A stretch of 64,000 nt of DNA from NCBI RefSeq assembly GCF_042453785.1, contig NC_091670.1, forward strand, positions 37,521,501-37,585,500, in the 5' to 3' direction. A program made the position numbers and the translations under genes. Positions 1-13,561 of the stretch are shown here, piece by piece. Source of the stretch: Malus domestica (lineage: Eukaryota; Streptophyta; Magnoliopsida; Rosales; Rosaceae). The notes under the pieces were generated by a model. That model saw nothing but the letters and a program-made list of their open reading frames with translations. It was not told the DNA's origin and did no database searches. Numbering within the stretch: position 1 is the stretch's first letter; each line of letters starts with the position of its first letter.

Positions 1-376
1 TTTCTCGAATGATGATAATCTTTTGCATATGTAGGTTGATTGAAACATTTATATAGTTGGGTCATGGAAATATAAATGTAGAGCTGGGAATATGAAAAGG
101 ATCCCCTATTTCTTATCTAAGAGCGAAACATATGTAAGAGTGTACTTCTTTGTTCTTTATGAGAATTGCTCAACTAGTTGATTTCATGTAGCCTACATAT
201 AACTGCAACATCAAATGGAATTTTGGATGTTTGACATAGACGCAATAGCTTCAGCAGTAAAATTATCTCTTCGTCTTCTGTTTCTGGACAATGTGTAGTC
301 AGCGTCTCATGTCTTATTGATTTTCTCTTTGTTTATTAATTTACCATCTATTTAATTGTTGACGTTGTCTCTGCAG
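1..376. other. Intronic sequence before the first visible mannosidase exon
   Basis: No exon can be recognised here. The stretch ends in a pyrimidine-rich acceptor (ctctgcag) directly before the first readable exon. The exon starts inside a codon, so more 5' exons of the alpha-mannosidase gene must lie to the left of the window. Confidence 0.6.
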
Positions 377-2074
377 CCCTAGAACTGGTGAGTTTAGTGG
401 AGAAAATATAAGACTGGGATCTCGTGGTGACAGCTACTATGAATACCTACTGAAAGTTTGGCTTCAGAAAAATCGGGAAAGTAATTTTACGTATCTCCAT
501 GATATGTACGAGGAAGCAATGAAGGGTGTCAGACACCTTCTTGTTCGGAAATCAATCCCGAATGGATTGGTTTTTGTAGGGGAATTGCCTTTCGGAGCTG
601 ATAGTTCTTTTAGTCCCAAAATGGATCACCTGGTATGTTATACTTCACAAATCTTTGGCATTTAGATAGCTTATAAGTTAACTAGCCTTTTTTATTTTTT
701 GCTATAAGTTCTAAGTCAGAGAAGGAAAAGTTTGACTAGTTGGACATCATGTTGCTCCACATAGGGCGGTGACGTGTAGGTGGCATTGAATATACTTAAT
801 CATGGTTTTGACATCTAGCTTTGTGAATTGATTTGCTTATTGTGTTTAAGGATTCGTGTTGGGATTATATGTGAGAAAGCAATTCAATAACAATCTCTTT
901 GTTTTCTACATTAGGAAACAAGAAGTGATAAATTAATTGCCCATTATTATCAGGAAACAGTCCACTAAAAATTGTGATAGTGAATTCTGTCCTCATCCTG
1001 CTTTGTGAAACCTTCTAACTTATTTAATTTAAACTGACTGTCAATATTTAACTTTATATTCTTTCTAGTTGTAAGTATTTTGCACAACCACAACATACAT
1101 GTATGTTTAGCTTTTTGTGTATCCTGGAAAAGCACTTACCTGTCACTAGAATGATGATCATCATCCTTGCTCTTTCGGAAATGGGTCTTAATGTGACATT
1201 TCGTACTGCCTTTTGCAGGTATGTTTCTTGCCTGGCACTCTTGCACTCGGTGCCACGAAAGGCCTTACCAAGGAAAAAGCAATGAGAAATAATATGCTTA
1301 ACTTTGAGGACCTGGAAAATTTGAAACTCGCGGAAGATCTGGCTAAAACATGCTTTGAAATGTATTCAGTAACCTCTACTGGTCTTGCTCCAGAAATTGC
1401 TTACTTCCATACAGAGGTTAGGTTTGGATCTACTTGAGCTATTAAGATACGTTAGTTTTTTTTTTTTTTTTTGGGTGTTTTTTAGCCTTTTCAACTTTCT
1501 ACTCTCTATGTTCAATGGAGGGACTTGACAATTTCTCTTATTGAAGCAGGAATTTTCTGAAGGAGGTCTTGACGGTGGTAACAAGAGTTCTCAATATATG
1601 AATGACATAATCATCAAACCTGCTGATCGTCATAATCTCTTGCGTCCTGAAACTGTGGAATCATTGTTTGTATTGTACCGCATCACGGAAGATCCAAAGT
1701 ATGCTTTTACTTTCTTTCTTATGCATCCATGAGTTTTATTCCCCCTTAAATAACACACGCATAGGTTGATATCCCCTCTTGGAGCACTTTTCACTTATAT
1801 ACTTGAACATTGCAGATATCGTGAATGGGGTTGGCAGATTTTCGAAGCATTTGAGAAATATACAAGGGTTGACGCTGGTGGATACAGTTCTTTGGATGAT
1901 GTAACTTCAGTTCCTCCTCATAAAAGAGACAAGATGGAGACGTTCTTTTTGGGCGAGACTCTGAAGTACTTGTACTTGCTGTTTGGAGATAGTTCTGTTA
2001 TTCCATTGGATAAATTTGTTTTTAACACAGAAGCTCATCCTATTCCAATTGAAGGCACTGCCAAAAGGGGATAA
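377..2074 (+). CDS. MNS1: Class I alpha-1,2-mannosidase (GH47), 3' part
   Basis: This is the C-terminal part (about 286 codons) of a Golgi/ER mannosyl-oligosaccharide 1,2-alpha-mannosidase, which trims Man9/Man8 N-glycans to Man5 for complex glycan synthesis. Exons read 377-632, 1219-1416, 1550-1698 and 1816-2074, with GT-AG junctions and continuous phase; the stop is TAA at 2072-2074. GH47 hallmarks seen: [26 protein letters not shown] (across the first intron), the catalytic-Glu segment RPETVESLF, and the calcium-binding Thr segment FNTEAHP close to the C-terminus. The N-terminal cytosolic tail, signal anchor and early catalytic residues lie outside the window. It is most like Arabidopsis MNS1/MNS2; I cannot tell which. 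The gene converges on the K+ channel gene; the two stops are about 500 bp apart. Confidence 0.93.
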
Positions 2075-2570
2075 AACTTTGTTGATTAAAGCATCGATTC
2101 AAAGGAAGGAAAGTATGTATGGACAAATTATACGGTAGCAGGCGCAAACGTGCTTTTTCAGACTCACTGGTGTTTCATACTTGTTTATAGAGTATATCTG
2201 ATTCCAGAAGACAGTAAATACCCTGGTTGAAGTCTTAGAGGCGGCTTAGTTCGTTTCTTTTCTTGTGCAACTCATCAGTGATTCTTCTACGTGATAAAGA
2301 TACAAGACCTGGAGAAGAATGAGAAGATTGTAATATGTGTTCTTGCTATTTTACAATTTTGATTAATTACCTGACGGGGTTTACCCATTGAAAGTTTTAA
2401 GGGCCATATTCTGTGGTTCACTTTCTTACTTCTCCAGTAGTATTACTGGCTTCGGGGAACTAAAATGTTCAACTGGTGTAGTCACATCAAAATTTATGTT
2501 CCTATCTTATCATACATTGCCTAAAAGGTACAAGTTATCTTCACATCAATATAGTTGTACTTGAATGATA

Positions 2571-5500
2571 TTAAGCCGCATCAGAATTCATATTATTATT
2601 GTCGTTGTGAAGAAGATACAGGTGATCACCATCTCGAACAACACTTATGTCATCTATTTCCGCATTTTCTTCATTAACGACTTTTGTAGGTTTGTATCCT
2701 CCGAACTTCTCACCTGCAATGTCATAGAGGGAGACCAACTATGCTGTTACGATATGTTTGATTCTGCTCAAGGTATGTGTTTAACATTCAATTTTGGCTT
2801 TAATCTGTTGAATGTTGTCTAATCTATAAGAACTTTAAATTTAGATTTGTCTAAATGTGTCTTTTTAGGTAAGAAAAAGAAAGCTTACCGGCAACTCTGA
2901 GTAGCTCTTCCATCGAATCAGGTAGGATAATTAACTTCGCAAGCTGCCTCTGCGGTGCACTTCCATTTTGAAAATGCATGTGGATAGTTACTCTCCTGTT
3001 GATTGATCTCATCCGTTCTCCATCAGGGATAGAATTGCTCGGGTAGGACTTAATGGGTACTTTTCTCTGGTGAGAGTGGGAAAATTGGGCACCCTCTTGT
3101 CTTTTGGAATTTCCTTTACAATTCCTGGTTATTTCAGATGTTTCCGGTTCAATAAACTCTATTCTATGTTCATCTGTTCTCCTATTCTCATATATTCGTA
3201 AAAGGTCAGTTATGCTCTTGTTTCCTTGCTGTTGTGCTAGATCTTTCGGCGTCCATCCTCTAGCATCTGGTTTGTTTACGTTTGCTCCTCCTTCCACCAA
3301 AATTTTGACCATTTCCATATGTCCCTGACGAACAGCAGTGTGAAGAGCCGTTTGGCCATCCTCAGCCATCATGCTGACATCCATTGCACATCTCGTTGAA
3401 ATATCAGATCTGCCTATTTCGCTCTTTTTTGTAGCCTCTGAACCTGTAAACAAGTCGTTCCTTGCTTCCTCCATTGATGTTTCTTGAGGTGAGTTGTCTT
3501 TGCATCCAGCGCAAGAACAGCATCCTTCGGTATGTGGATATTCACAGCCCAACCCTTCTTGTTCCTTCAGTTTCTGTAAAGTAGAGTACAGAATATCAGT
3601 CTTTGGAAGAGAAGGGTGGTGTGCATGACTGCATGTACATTTTTTCGAAAACAATTTTGTTCGGTACCAGAAAAATGTTGTTCATGATAATTTGCTCGTC
3701 GTCCTTATTTGCTTCTATGGTGGTCATGAGTGAACTTCTGCGGATTCGTAATATCTGGGAAAGTTCGGTTGTCCGAACGGTGAAGGGCTGTGGCCTATGA
3801 CATAATACTCCGATTTCTCCCAAAGTATCCCCCGCAGTTGCCTTTCGTATAAACTGTTTAGAGAAGTCAAGTCAGATATTAACTCCTACCTGTACTCCGA
3901 TTTCACAGAGCATTGAAATGTTTAATAGTAAGAAGCAGGTTCGCATTTGCGGGATGTCAGAGCCAGTCAACCGAGAGTGTATTTTCGGTCAACGGGCCTC
4001 TCACATCCCGCAAAATGGGATCCCGTTTTTGGAAGGGTCTGTTTACGTATATGTATGCGTGACTTACTTGAGCTTGCCCATCAACATTGGACACCAGATC
4101 CTGCAACCATGAATTTTTCCGATTGAACTCCATGTCAGAAAGCGTTTTTAAGAATGTTAGGAGATTATGTAAGAGGTAAGAGTTAAGCCGGCTCACCGCT
4201 GCACCGGAAACCAGTATGTAAAGATCGGTCGGAGCCTCGTTTTGCAGAATTACATCTTCCTTGGGTGGAAAATACTCTGCATCTATTTCTGAAACCTTAA
4301 TAAGAGAATACATAGTTTTAGCATCTTGTGATAAGCCAAAAATGGTCTGAAAAATCTAAATCCTTGTTAAATTGTCATAAGAAACATGATCACTTTATAA
4401 AGGGCATTTTTATCAAACCAACGCTCCACTCAAAGAGGATATTGACAAATTTTTCATTAATGAAGCCTTGTGCTATGAACGCATAAGCAGGTAAAGAGTA
4501 CATGTGTGGGCAAACTTAAAAACCACTTCTATCGATTTTCAATTTTAAGGATCAAAGCAAGTAGTTATACTAATCTCAAGAATCATTGTAACTAAAAAGC
4601 CGATAAACAATAAAATGTGTAGACACACTATTGTCAACAAACTATCTAATACAGGTGAGCCCTATCATCGAGACCCACTTCTATTAGTGAGAGTGTCGGC
4701 AATGTGGTCCGTTTTGTATCTGAATAACGTTACTCAGTGAGAATAATTATAAGTCAATGTGATGATTTTACCAATTGAAAGAGGAAATCATAAGAAACTC
4801 CTTGAAAGAGGTAGATGCTTTGAACGACGGGGAAGAAGAGATGTTGGGCAATGCTGGAACGAAGGGCTTTCGGGAGACCATTTAAGGTCTCTTGCTGTTT
4901 CAGTCCTTCTGTCTTAAACTTGAGGCATATGTGTGACAACATCTGGTCTTGAATCGTTGGGGGCAAGTCGTTTCTTGCTGCAAATTCTGATGCAGCTCTC
5001 ACTGTGTCCCTCTATCAACACCAAAACCAAAGAAAACACAATTAATATAGGTGTATTATGGGTAGAAACTAGTAGCGTTTTGTCTCGGTGCGGAAAGATT
5101 TTGCCTTATCGCTGAGGTTATACGCTCATGCAAGTATCTCACATTCCTTAACAGCTCACCATTGATCCACCAGCCGTCTGGGTTCCACCCGACCGCAGTG
5201 GAGAAGTTTCAGTGAGTTAGGTCCATCAATGAATAGATAACCGATGAGTGGGAAAAGAATTAGATCCCCCTCAAAAGAATAGAGATAGTGAGACACTCAC
5301 ATGGGTGTATATCACGGGTGACACCCAAGATTTTTTCTTTCGGTTTGAGTAATATATGAAAACTAGAGGTGTATATTTGTCCCATGGAGATTGGGGACAT
5401 ATGACTATTAATAACTAATATTTTTTATGATTTAGGTTAGGGTTTGAAGAAACACTTTCAAAACGTGGGGTAGCAAGAGAGGATACAAAGGAAACATTTC

Positions 5501-7014
5501 CAAGTCTTTCTGCAGGCAATATATGGCCATGGGGACCTTTTTCTAGAACTTTGATTGCGACAGGGGGTTTATTTTGGTCCATTCAGAAGTAGAAACCTCC
5601 CCCGGAAGCTACTGATCTATTTATTTGCTGTACTAAAAACTAAAGAACCGAAAGGAGGAGGACTAAAACTTACAAAGATTCTGGTTCTGCTGGTCCAGTG
5701 AACTACAAGATTTGTCATGTTTCCAATGAGGTAAGATGTCAATCCCAAGTTGAAGAGCATGTAGAAAATATCAAACAGCATCTCTCTAGGGTTCTCAGCA
5801 TGCAGATCTCCATAGCCAGTGGTGGTTAGCGTTGTGATTGACCAGTACATTGAAGTAACATATCTGTTCCAGAGACTATCTTGTTTGAAATCCGGGTACA
5901 CAGCGCCGATCCATGTTCTTTTCGGGTCAGGATACCGATCTGCGATCAGATAGTTGAAGCATCCTGCGCAGTGCACTGCGAAAAGGGTAACCTGAAATTT
6001 GACAGGACACAAGTTTTGATGCCACCCAAGTTCGAATTGGTGAAGAGAAAAATGACAAGAATTGTGATACACTTATGGGGTTTTTCGGGGCTTACAGAAA
6101 TAAGCTTCGTGCAGCGAATCCAGAAGTAGTTGAATCGGATGTCCTTCTCCAGTCTGAAGTCGGCAGAAATCGGTTTGTAAGTGTGTGTGTGTGTATTCTG
6201 ATAGTTTTATGACAATTGGAAAGTTTGGACAAAAAACAAAGGCGAAGGAAGATGGACCTTGCAAAGAGGGAGCTGACTCGTCGGAGGCGCCAGAGGCGGA
6301 GCATATTGAGTACTTTAAACTCAAGTTCGCTGCCGTGATTTGTCAAGAGGAGGCTAATAGACTGAAATGGTGCAGTGGAACACACGTCGAAAAGAAACCA
6401 GGTTGATAAGTACCTGTTTGTTTGTATTGTGTGAAATAAAAAAGGGTTATTTCTTGCACAGAAATCAAAACATATATGTTGGATGTTTTGAACCAGAATG
6501 AAGCCTTTTACGCACCTCATTGCGATTTGCTTTGGATTGTCAACAAGAAGGTAAGAGCGGCTGTCGAGATAGGCAACAAAGAAAGTGAGAATGATGTCAA
6601 TGCCAAAGAAGCCGTTGACAATGTTGTCAATGACGAAAAGAGCATCCCGCTTGTAAGGCAGAAATGCAAACTCAAATGGGCAAATCCACGCTGAGTAGAT
6701 GACTAGAAGAACAAGTAGCATCCCCCAAGCCCTGAAAAATGAGGATCACATAAAGGGCATGAATTGATGAGTTGTAGAAGTTTTACTAACAGTTAACCTT
6801 GGAATAGCAGTGTGGCAAGGCAAGATGATCATCACCTGTAACGAGGATTATATGGCGATATAATGTATTTCCTGAGCTTAGTAGACTGGTTGATTCTGGC
6901 TCCAAGGGAAGGCAGAAGATCAGTAGAGAAGAAGCTGCTCTGAGCAACAGTGTCCATTTGGTATTCATCAATACAGAACCTCCGGAAGAAGTTTTTCGTG
7001 CACGAAAACGTCAT
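2571..7014 (-). CDS. KAT1: KAT1/KAT2-type Shaker inward-rectifying K+ channel
   Basis: Eleven exons join to 770 aa: 7014-6836, 6731-6516, 6413-6258, 6153-6096, 5991-5674, 5011-4772, 4295-4197, 4100-4068, 3853-3668, 3573-2889, 2713-2571. All introns are GT-AG and phases agree. The N-terminus ([23 protein letters not shown]) is KAT-like, not AKT-like. S1-S4 span about 60-185, with voltage-sensor arginines in [11 protein letters not shown]. The pore has TTTGYGD (about 259-265), the K+ selectivity filter. A C-linker and cyclic-nucleotide-binding fold follow (about 390-495; [29 protein letters not shown]). The C-terminal KHA domain runs from RRVTIHMHF to DGDHLYLL. Exon 10 also encodes an ankyrin-like segment (about 566-625: [23 protein letters not shown]) that AtKAT1 largely lacks, making this protein about 90 residues longer. 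KAT channels mediate K+ uptake, notably in guard cells; that role is inferred from the family. Confidence 0.95.
3945..4016. repeat. Hairpin in K+ channel intron 8
   Basis: Two arms of about 18-19 bp face each other: atttgcgggatgtcagag at 3945-3962 and ctctcacatcccgcaaaat at 3998-4016, differing by one base in the stem. The loop contains a second short complementary pair (tcaaccga / tcggtcaa). The whole unit lies in the 214-bp intron between exons 8 and 9. It could be a very small foldback element or a structured intronic RNA. Confidence 0.6.
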
Positions 7015-9078
7015 TTTTTTCTTTGTTCGAGAAAAGGGTTTTCGCTAACTAGCTAGCTACAAGATTTTTGAGGTTGGTAAAAGTCTTGTGAGAAAAGAGT
7101 TATTAATAATAGTAAGGACACTTGTCTCTGCAGCTTCCCTTGTTGCTTTTCGGGTAGTTTCGCCGTTCATACTTGTGACTTATCTGCTTTTAAACGAATA
7201 TGCTGGAAGCTTAAGTTGTGCAGGTAGTTACGGATGGAAAAGGGAGTAGGGAACAAAAGGAGAGGTAAAGGATGGAAGAGAGAAACGTGAACACGAAACG
7301 AACAAGTTGAGAGGGGGTTGGGGAAGTGGCAGACATGAGCAGCTTAATTTGTGTAATGCTGCTGCAGCTGCAGATATGTTCTGGAGTGAGTGAGAGAAGC
7401 AGAGAAGATGGTAATGGTGGTTCTTGTTGTATAAAGGTGGGGGTGGTGGGAGCTCCATCATTGATACATGTGAAGTTGTGCTCCAAGAGGATGCTCAGCA
7501 AGGAGCGATTTCATTTGGGTTTTAAGCATGTTATGACATCGGTGCATTTTTGGTTTTCGGTTTTACATTTCAAACTGTTAGAAATGTGAGAAAAGTTTGG
7601 TGAGGTTGTTACTACCACGTGACAATATAAAGTTGTAAAAAAAGTCTAGTTAAAAGATAACATGTGTTTAAGTTTTGTGATATATATTCACTCTACGCTA
7701 TTACTAAAGAATAGTCCCACATAAGTTTTCTTGGGAATGTTTTAACTCAATTCACATATTCCACGTGGACCAATAGGAGATTTTTTTAAGAGGTGGTTAA
7801 ACAATCCAAGAAACAAAAACTCAAATTTTCTTTTTAACTAGATCATGATTTTTCAGCTCCTTTCATATTCAATAGTAAGAGGCTAAGAGTGAGATTGTTT
7901 GTATATGGAACTCAATCAGAACCATAAAAGTGAAATGGATTGGTGCCATATATCCATATTCCTCTATATCTCTCTTTCTTTCTTTCTTCCTTTCTTTCTA
8001 GTCTATACTTTGATTTTGACCCGTTTGTAGTTGCATGGCCCAAATTTTTTTCAGCACTACACGATTTCACCGCCTAATTGTTGCATGGTTTTCTTTAAAA
8101 AGAAAAATTGTTTCATGTTTGTGGTCTGCATGTTGATCATTATACATACAGATGATCATGGCTTAATTAATTGAAAAGGGTTTTATTGGATGGTCAGGAT
8201 CAGTTAATCTAGAATAATGCTAATTTCCCATCTGGAAACCTCCAATCATGCAATGCAGATCTGCTGCCTCCATGAGATCTTAGTGCATGAAATTTGTGCC
8301 CCAGCTGATGCACAATGTGGCATATGGGATGTTGGTTTTGTTTTTATCCTGGAAAGCATGACTGGCTGTCAACAACAAAGTTGAAGAGGCAACATATTTT
8401 TCAATCAAAATTATTCCACGCAATTTACTTGGCTGCAATTATTAATAAACTGCTACTGCTAATATGCTTAATTAGCCTTATCTTTTCTCCAAAAAGCTTA
8501 GTTACAGAATCGATCTACAAAAAGAAAGTCCGCACATATAGTAAAATAACAGTCTGGAGCAATAACAATCAGTATACATGGGTTATTTTTCTTTAAAATG
8601 GGGATTTAACTGTTTTAGGTGTATGTAGGATTTCGGTCTTTTGCAAAGAGTATGTGCGAAGAACCCTAATTTTTTGGATCAAAATAACTATAGAATTGAA
8701 TATGCAAGATGGGGATGTTTCTCATTTTCAATGAGTTTTGTCATCAGCTTTAGCAGATAAGTAAGCAATAATTAGACGAATACAAAACGAGTATAATCCG
8801 TGTCATTGGTTTAGTGATGATGTGATTAATAATTTAATAGGCATGAAAGCCCACCTGGTGTGTTTGCAGTACTAAGCCAACCTTGTAGTTGAAAGGCCAA
8901 CATCAACATTAAGGCACGTGCACCACGTGCGTGCTTGGGTATGATTAGGCAGAAACCCTAACACTCTTCCATTGTTAGTGACTATGTCGAGCAATTTACT
9001 TATATATGCAATTATAGGACTCTCTCTCCTGATTGGACATCCTTATTTCTTGGGAAGGCCTCCATGAAAAGGACTATG
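7015..9078. other. Upstream region of the K+ channel, no gene seen
   Basis: This AT-rich stretch lies 5' of the channel start codon and should hold its 5' UTR and promoter on the minus strand. Visible features are a CTG/CAG-rich patch near 7360-7375 and a TTTC/TTCC microsatellite at about 7970-8000. No ORF with recognisable protein features was found, and I could not place a TATA box with confidence. Confidence 0.5.
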
Positions 9079-10826
9079 TGTGTTTGTATGTGTGTGTGTG
9101 TGTGTGTGTGTATGCTTCTTTCCTCATTGAACCTCCTTAATTATTAGGTGGACTGTGCCAAAAATTTCAAAACACCATGTGAGGTATGATGGAGTTAAGG
9201 AAGACAATCCTTAACACCCAAATATCATTATATGTTAGATTAAGCTCTAGGGTTAGCTCAAATGAGGGTCGTCAGAAGAAAATAAGTTAGGATCTGGCTA
9301 GATTAAGGGTTCATTTTTCTTTCATTGTTGAAGATTTCCACCATATATGAATATGAGTGGTTGTATATGCATGTGAAATGAAAGCTAAAAAGTGTCATGT
9401 GACCATATCACATAACAAGTTTGAACATTTTTTTGTACCACTCATGCGCTTCATGGACCATGAAGCACAAATCATAGCGTTGGAAAAAAACTGGAGGAAA
9501 TAAATAAAAAGAAAGCAAAAGGAGAGAAAGAAGTTGGTTCTTCCCGTGATGGTTAGGAGGCCACGGGCAATGGCCAAAATGGTGGGCAAATTCAGGTGGT
9601 CCAATGCATATGTAAAAAGGATGGGTCATCATAAGATTGCTAATACTTCTCCATCATGTGGTCCTTGAAAAAGTAGTGTTATGGGACTTTCCAGCATTAT
9701 ACCCGATTAAGCGCCTAATATACAAACTAATGGTGTTGAATGTTGATTATGATGTTTACACATACATATATGTTGTTTTGCAAGAGTATTGTCTTACAAT
9801 CTACACATTTTATGTCTTAAGATTTCAGAGAGATACGTGGGCACAATAGTTAAATTCCACATCAATTATTTAAGTAGCACGTGAATACCACGTATTGAAA
9901 AACTAAATAGACCCAGTAATTAGAGTTCATGTAAACAACTTGTTCTAACACCATTCCTGTTCATATTTTAGGAAGGGACCATCAGCCCACTACTATTCAC
10001 ATCAATATTTCATGTTCATATTGTAGAAAGTGACCATCAGTCCACTTACTGTTCACTATTTCATGTTCATATTAATCATTCAACTAGTTAACTAAAATCT
10101 TAAACCCTAAACCGTAAACTCCAGATTATTTTAATTTTATGATCTCCCCGGCCTTGAAGTTGCTGTGTTTGGATCGTCCAAATCATTAATTAGGAGCTAG
10201 CCGCCATCATCATCTACAATAATAGAGAATCTAAGTCTTCAATTTCTGCAGATTGTGGATATGATGATTGCAGTCTTGGAAATGGTCATGCATGTTGACT
10301 AGAACACCAATGTTGATTGAATCAAATACCTAAATGTTTGGAACTTATGAAAGATTCTTTGAAAGGAATATTTGCTGGTTTAGTTTGCATGCATAGAGTT
10401 GAAATCGTAAAGTTGTCCAGATTAAATTAATTAATTAGGTTAAGATGCCTACGGAATGGATCAAGTTCCTTTCCTAATTAGGCACTTTAAACAAAAGATC
10501 ATTCAGATAAAAAAATAAAAAAAATAAAAACAAAAACAAAAGATCATAGCTAGCTTTTTGCCTTAGTTTAGAGAATAAAAGAGAGATCCTAAAACCTAAC
10601 TTGCTTAATTCGTAGAGCACACGAGTTTCCAAATGTGGGTCAAATATCATGCACTCCCTATTAGAAGTTGATAATACCTCTCCCATCCCCAATTTAGTAA
10701 TTTTTTGGTGTACCAAACCTTAGTCATTAGACTCATTATAGTATCCACCTTCCCCAACGAGACCAAAGGTCAAACCATATTTCTCCTCTTTCAACCTAAT
10801 TAACTCGTGATCTTTCCATCTTAATA
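9079..10826. other. Gene-free stretch with a TG repeat and a tandem duplication
   Basis: A TG microsatellite lies at about 9080-9112. Around 9950-10080 a unit of about 65 bp (containing catgttcatatt and gaccatcag.ccac) is tandemly repeated about twice with divergence. The rest shows no coding signal and no element I recognise. Confidence 0.5.
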
Positions 10827-10845
10827 TTATATATATATATATATA

Positions 10846-10916
<71 letters not shown>

Positions 10917-10917
10917 G
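10827..10917. repeat. Compound (AT)n-(AC)n-(AT)n microsatellite
   Basis: A run of AT dinucleotides, then about 26 AC dinucleotides, then a second AT run. The two AT arms are self-complementary. The tract is long enough to be polymorphic. Confidence 0.95.
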
Positions 10918-10939
10918 TATGTCCTCCATTATTATTTTT

Positions 10940-11400
10940 TAAGCTCATATACAGAGATGAATTCAACTACAAATTTAAAAGAGTTTATAAATTCATATGT
11001 ATTCAATTAAGATTTTAAATGAATTCATGGAAGGTCATGGTATTCAATCAAGATTTTAAAAATTAATATTTTAAAAGAGCCTATAAAACTTTATGGAAAT
11101 CTGAGTGTATTCATTCCGAGTTTTAAAGTAATTCATAAAACTTCATATGTATTCAATTACGATTGGATTTTGAAGTATTTAAAATTTGAAGGATTTTAAT
11201 GGATTTAGAAAGATTTAATAGTGTTTTTTAGGCTTTAAGAAATCAAGCCCCAACCCTTACGATTTCTAATGATTTCACCCAAAATTTATATGAAGTGTAT
11301 GGAACTCCATTAAACTCCATAAATTTACGAATCTTCCACAATCTCATTTGAATACAAATTATTCAACCCCCTAAAAGTATGACTTTCATTTTTTTAATTC
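10940..11400. repeat. AT-rich block with short imperfect repeats
   Basis: The motif atgtattcaattaagatt and close variants recur near 10998, 11039 and 11148, within a block rich in ttttaaa and aaatttgaa words. It looks like a decayed AT-rich transposable element, but I cannot define its ends or family. Confidence 0.4.
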
Positions 11401-12838
11401 CAAACATGTGTTTTTTTTATAGGTCTCTTGATATTAAGGACTATTAATTCAATTTCAAACAGTTAACAACATTTAATTCTGCACTTGAAATTATGTGTTA
11501 AATTCCACTCTTTCCCTTATTCGCTTGTCAACTTCATTGAATTCACCGCATTGATCACATTAGCTTTATCGTGCAGTCACCTAACTTGGTGATGGGATAA
11601 AGTTGTACATAGATGATTGCTATATCCCAAAAGATTAGTTGCAACATTATATATATGTAGGTGATTCATTATGTATGTAGGTGTAAGATTAAGCCAAACA
11701 ATGAGCATAAGAATACGAACATTCACATACATTTGTATAATCATGTTTATGTTTGCGCATGCGCACATACACACCATATTTATAATATTGTATGAATGTA
11801 TGCATGCATGCATAAGTTAAGAGTTGTAGAGTTTGTTGGCAGCTACTTGCATCTTGTAGATGTAGTGAAAATGATATAGAAATGTTCCTCACCACTTAAA
11901 GTGATTGACCAGCGTATCCCATTAACTAGTTTATTATCAGGACGTACGCTATCGGGGACCAAACAGAAGCAAACTGATCACACTGCCGTGAAGCAGCAGA
12001 GCAGAGCAGAGCATGCATGATGGATGATGCTTCAACTTCTAAAAGTTTATGCAAACTCATCGATCACGGACAGTTCTTTTAAATGTGGCTTCTTTGTTAC
12101 TCAACTAGATTGATCTCCTCTGTGAGAACCTATCATTTCATGGTCCACATTTTGGTTATTAATGGTTGAGATTTCGTACTTATCTACTTATCCCTTTACT
12201 ATAGGAGTAGGATATGTATCATCAGTGTATATAAATGGACTAGTTACAGTGGATTATATATATATATATATATTCGATTCCCAGAACCCTAATGGAATAT
12301 GGAATAGTGCCAAATGTACATGATTAGGAAGCTCAACAGATGTTTAGAAGGGAAGAGAATGGCATGTTTGAGGTTGATATGTGTATTAAAAGGGAATGTT
12401 TTTGGTAGCATGGACAGATTGGAATGGCAATTTTGAGTTTGAGCTGTTGAAATTGGGTTTTTTTTTACTTTGGAAACCATGCATGTATATATATATGCAT
12501 GCTTTTGTTAACAAATGAATTGAAGTTGACATATTATATACAGAATAGATGCTTTGGCGCAGTTGTTGTATAGTTGAGTAAGCCAGTTTGCCAGCATGTG
12601 TGTGTACACAAAACAAACAAACAAAAACAAAGCAATCAACTATTTGGCATCTCAATTTCTTCACTAAATTGCTATCTTTGATTAAGATGGATTGGGGAAA
12701 GCTGAGTGGTCTCACTCACCGAGCAAAAGCAATTTATCATTGGATGTGGTACTTTTAATTAATCACATCATTTCAATTTATTATATATGCACCTTTAAGG
12801 TAATGCATGGGTGGGACCTATTTATTCTTGATAGACTA
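11401..12838. other. Gene-free stretch
   Basis: No coding region, RNA gene or bounded repeat could be supported. Short AT microsatellites (about 12256-12272) and a GCAGA-rich run near 11995-12012 are the only simple-sequence features. Confidence 0.5.
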
Positions 12839-13142
12839 ATAGGATTTGGATTTCATGCAGATCCTCTTTGTGAGGATCTTAGGAATTTTCATATCTTGTT
12901 CGTTCTTCATATATCATATGATCATAAATTAGGCTGATTTTTTATTTAAAATTAAACACAAATAGTACATAATGATTTATGACCACACGATGTAATCATG
13001 TTGAATTTTTTTTTTAAATTAAACATAAATAGTGCCTAATGATTTTTTACCGCACGATGTATGATAAACGGATAGAATGTGAGGATCTCTAAAATTCTCA
13101 CAAGGATCTCACAAATAAAATCCGGAGAGGATCCTCATCCTA
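12839..13142. mobile_element. Foldback MITE with GGATCCTC-type ends (copy 1)
   Basis: The left end (taggatttgg, then agatcctctttgtgagga) is the imperfect reverse complement of the right end (ggagaggatcctcatccta). Internally, the words accgcacgatgta and attaaacataaatagt also occur on both arms in related form. No coding capacity. The same family recurs at 45351-45570, and a partial relative is near 25890-26010. Confidence 0.7.
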
Positions 13143-13511
13143 CTGATTATTCTTTTTGTAATAGTCAGTATCATAATGAAGCTTAACAATTGGCATCTTC
13201 TGTGCAGTACTACTAAATGGCCACGGGTTTAACCATTTGGTATGTATACTCAGTTTTCTATAAGTGGCGCTGCTGCTATAAGACTATATATTATATTACC
13301 ATGCATTTGTTTCTGTGTTCGTTTGCAGAGAATAATGCATGCAAGCGTTGCTAATTTGTTAAAATTACACTAGAGAACTGGCTTGAAACTGATCATATAT
13401 ACACACACACACACATTAAGGCACTACTTCTTGATCATAATTACATAAAATTAATTAATTAACCAAAAAACTTAATCAGTGAGTTGAGTTTGAGTTCATG
13501 CTCATGTGTGG

Positions 13512-13513
<2 letters not shown>

Positions 13514-13556
<43 letters not shown>
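13514..13556. repeat. (GA)n microsatellite
   Basis: About 21 uninterrupted GA/AG dinucleotides. Shorter AC tracts flank it at about 13401-13416 and 13582-13596. Confidence 0.95.
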
Positions 13557-13561
<5 letters not shown>

